Notes under the pieces: model-generated
What the model was told of the DNA's origin: nothing
What the model saw: the letters and a program-made list of their open reading frames with translations, nothing else
The model's database searches: none
Made by a program: the position numbers and the translations under genes
Shown: in pieces, positions 62,502-64,000 of the stretch
How positions within the stretch are numbered: position 1 is the stretch's first letter
Layout of the letters: the number at the start of each line of letters is the position of its first letter
Origin: Ichthyophis bannanicus
Lineage: Eukaryota > Chordata > Amphibia > Gymnophiona > Ichthyophiidae
Direction: 5' to 3'
DNA: 64,000 nt
NCBI GenBank assembly: GCA_033557465.1
Contig: CM066033.1
Coordinates: 705,531,637 to 705,595,636 of the forward strand

Positions 62502-64000
62502 ATGGAGCCTTCTTCTCCCCAGCAGTGCCCTCACTGCGGGGACCTAATTTTCCAATCGGACTCCAATGCCTGGTGCCTCTCCTGTTTGGGGCCTGACCCT
62601 TCTTTCCCAGATCCCCCGGGCTACAGTGTCGGGAGAAGACCCTCCCTTTTTCGGATATCCCTCGACGACGTCTTCGCGCCCAACGCGCGGTCGTCGGGTT
62701 GTGCTTCTCTCCAGGATCAGGTATCCACACAACAGTCTGTTAAGACTAGCCGAGTCTTGAGGGGCGAGTCTCATGCGCAGCATGGCGACAGCTCCAGCCG
62801 ACTCCTCAAGTCCCCCTTGGCTAATATACCCCGGTGGGAGTCCTCGGGCTCCAAAGCATTTACGGGGTTTCGGGATGTTCCTGAGGTTCGCTCCTCACAG
62901 AACATTCCCGAGCCATGCCCGAGGGAGGTACCCGCTTCGAGCGGTGCCGATTCCCCGGCATCGGCGTCGAGTGTTCCACTCTTCGCCAGGGATCGTCAGC
63001 TGGTGTCATCGGTGCCTCCAGGGCCGATCGACTCGACCGGGTCTGACCTCCCTACATCCCAGCCATGTTCGGGTGTGGTACCCGCCCCGGGCGGTACTGA
63101 GACCCCGGCATTGGCATCGGTGTCGAGCGTTCCGCTCCTCACCGAGGATCATCAGCTGCTGTCCTTGGCGCCTCCGGGGCCGATCGACTCGGTCCAGCCG
63201 GGCGTTCCTCCATCACTGCCATGCGCGGGGGTGGTACCCGCTACGAGCGGTACCGACCCCTCGACGTTGGCGCTGGTGTCGAGCGTCCCGCTCCTCACCG
63301 GGGATTGGCGCCTCCGGTCCTCGGCGCCTCCGGGGCCAACCGACTCGCGCCGGTATGGCGTCCCTACGGGGGTAGTATCCACTTCGGGCGGTGCCGACCT
63401 GTGGGCGTCGAGTAACCCGCTCCCCACCGGGGATCGCCAGCCGCTGCCCTCGGCACCTCTGGGGCCGATCGGCTCAACACAGCCTGGCCCTGCGTTCCGG
63501 CCATGCGCGGAGGCGGTACCCGCTTCGAGCACGCCGGCGTCGATGGTTCCACCCCTCACCGGGGATGATCTCCTGGCCTCACTCCCCTCGGAGCCGCTCG
63601 CTTCGACCCGAGCTGGGTTGCCGGTACTCCAGCCCTGCGCAAGGGTGGTACCGGTTTTGGGTGGCGCCACTCCGCCGGCGACGGCAGGGGCGTCAAGCTC
63701 AAGGAACCGCCATCAACCTTCCCCGGGGACCTCGGGGTGTGTCGACCAGCACACGGGCGACCCCCCGGCATCGACGCAGCCGTCGAGGGCCCCGCCTTTT
63801 CCTAGAAAAGGGGCCTCGGGGTCTTCGATCGTCTCGATCCCACCGCGGGGGCCTTGCACTTCCCCCCCCGCAGGGACTCGTCGTCGGGTGACCTGGCTCC
63901 CCTCGGGGACGGGCCGTATGCCCCGGCAGTTTTTCCCTCCGGGTAGGACGGGTTCGAGAGGGGGCCCGGCATCGGGCAGTGCCCACCGATCGACATCGGC
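62502..64000 (+). CDS. DIRS Gag, copy g, open to the window edge
   Basis: The ATG at 62502 opens a frame with no stop in 499 codons to the end of the window. It starts M-E-P-S-S-P-Q-Q-C and has C9-X2-C12-X12-C25-X2-C28 followed by L-G-P-D-P, the same zinc layout as copies a and d, but without the final C-X2-C. Residues about 140-400 are a Pro/Ser/Val-rich linker of six degenerate repeats of roughly 45-52 residues, each with V-V-P-A-x-x-G-T, S-S-V-P-L-L-T-G-D and P-P-G-P-I-D-S. An Arg-rich stretch follows near the edge. The intact frame suggests a recently active copy. Shorter frames in the other phases here are shadows. Confidence 0.85.
   Translation, partial: MEPSSPQQCPHCGDLIFQSDSNAWCLSCLGPDPSFPDPPGYSVGRRPSLFRISLDDVFAPNARSSGCASLQDQVSTQQSVKTSRVLRGESHAQHGDSSSRLLKSPLANIPRWESSGSKAFTGFRDVPEVRSSQNIPEPCPREVPASSGADSPASASSVPLFARDRQLVSSVPPGPIDSTGSDLPTSQPCSGVVPAPGGTETPALASVSSVPLLTEDHQLLSLAPPGPIDSVQPGVPPSLPCAGVVPATSGTDPSTLALVSSVPLLTGDWRLRSSAPPGPTDSRRYGVPTGVVSTSGGADLWASSNPLPTGDRQPLPSAPLGPIGSTQPGPAFRPCAEAVPASSTPASMVPPLTGDDLLASLPSEPLASTRAGLPVLQPCARVVPVLGGATPPATAGASSSRNRHQPSPGTSGCVDQHTGDPPASTQPSRAPPFPRKGASGSSIVSIPPRGPCTSPPAGTRRRVTWLPSGTGRMPRQFFPPGRTGSRGGPASGSAHRSTS
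62931..63700 (+). repeat. Six imperfect 132-156-bp repeats in the gag linker of copy g
   Basis: The landmark GGTACCCGCTTCGAGCGGT (or a variant) occurs at about 62931, 63078, 63234, 63381, 63514 and 63646. Spacing is always close to a multiple of three, so the reading frame is kept. Within each repeat GTCGAGCGTTCCGCTCCTCA and CCTCCGGGGCCGATCGACTC recur. Confidence 0.8.

Larger units (their letters stand above)
62126..64000 (+). mobile_element. DIRS copy g, 5' part, runs off the window
   Basis: The left terminal repeat begins CTCCAGGAACAAGCAGGAAT as in copy d, with GTCGCCGACGG where copy d has GTCGGTACCGACGG. A leader with a TTTTATTT-like tract near 62410-62450 follows, then Gag from 62502. 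It is inserted in the RNase H region of copy f. Very GC-rich from 62460 on, unlike copies c and f, so a younger or different subfamily close to copy d. Confidence 0.85.

Noticed and set aside
62773..63891. Arg/Pro-rich frames of 200 and 166 codons
   Set aside because: They overlap the longer stop-free Gag frame from 62502 in other phases and are explained by its high GC content.

Overview
The window reads as a large, gene-poor vertebrate genome, most plausibly an amphibian and possibly a caecilian. I infer this from the mix of repeats and not from any marker gene: many DIRS (tyrosine-recombinase) retrotransposons beside Penelope-like, L2, CR1 and RTE LINEs, a Ty3/gypsy element of the Gmr1 type, a MIR-like SINE and non-autonomous hAT elements. 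There are no operons, bacterial genes, CRISPR arrays or rRNA. The only host coding sequence I can support is one 263-bp exon of a trypsin-like serine protease (39378-39640, + strand) with clean splice sites. Much of the surrounding sequence is probably its introns.

Layout. 1-1.5 kb: LTR-type sequence carrying a reading frame (minus). 1.5-5.0 kb: L2-like LINE with one long ORF2 frame broken by three stops and a terminal frameshift. 5.1-7.9 kb: a complete non-autonomous hAT element with 8-bp target duplications and a G-rich minisatellite. 8.5-11.7 kb: DIRS copy a, cut just after its RT catalytic box by hAT copy B (to 13.7 kb). 14-17 kb: a MIR-like SINE, a second L2-type LINE fragment and a possible Penelope-type terminal repeat. 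17-24 kb: an RTE LINE (minus) split by another L2 copy (minus) and a 143-bp, five-unit satellite. 24-26.3 kb: a degraded DIRS copy b and a palindromic MITE. 26.3-29.4 kb: truncated Gmr1-type gag and its 1.6-kb LTR (minus).

29.8-38.8 kb is DIRS copy c, a complete but decayed element into which a SINE, an L2 tail, a hAT MITE and a Penelope-like element have inserted. After the protease exon, 40.1-42.9 kb is an inverted pair of Penelope-like arms around a DIRS gag fragment and a GIY-YIG endonuclease remnant. 43.6-49.3 kb holds the best-preserved element, DIRS copy d, with both inverted terminal repeats, the internal complementary region, Gag, RT/RNase H and tyrosine recombinase; its RT frame has one stop codon, and the Gag frame may need a single shift. 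Its right end directly abuts the left end of another DIRS copy (e). 50.3-56.9 kb: two CR1 copies (minus), the first interrupted by a plus-strand CR1 and by hAT copy C, which contains a ~420-bp near-perfect palindrome. 55.7-62.1 kb: DIRS copy f, carrying a MITE and a solo LTR. 62.1 kb to the end: DIRS copy g, whose gag is open from 62502 to the window edge.

How the parts relate. The DIRS copies share one plan: Gag with a CX2C-X12-CX2C zinc motif, RT with YLDD, RNase H, and tyrosine recombinase, between inverted ends and an internal region complementary to both ends. The MIR-like SINE carries almost the same 3' tail as the L2 LINE at 4.9 kb, so it is probably mobilised by that LINE's enzyme. 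Nested insertions with target duplications give a relative order of activity.
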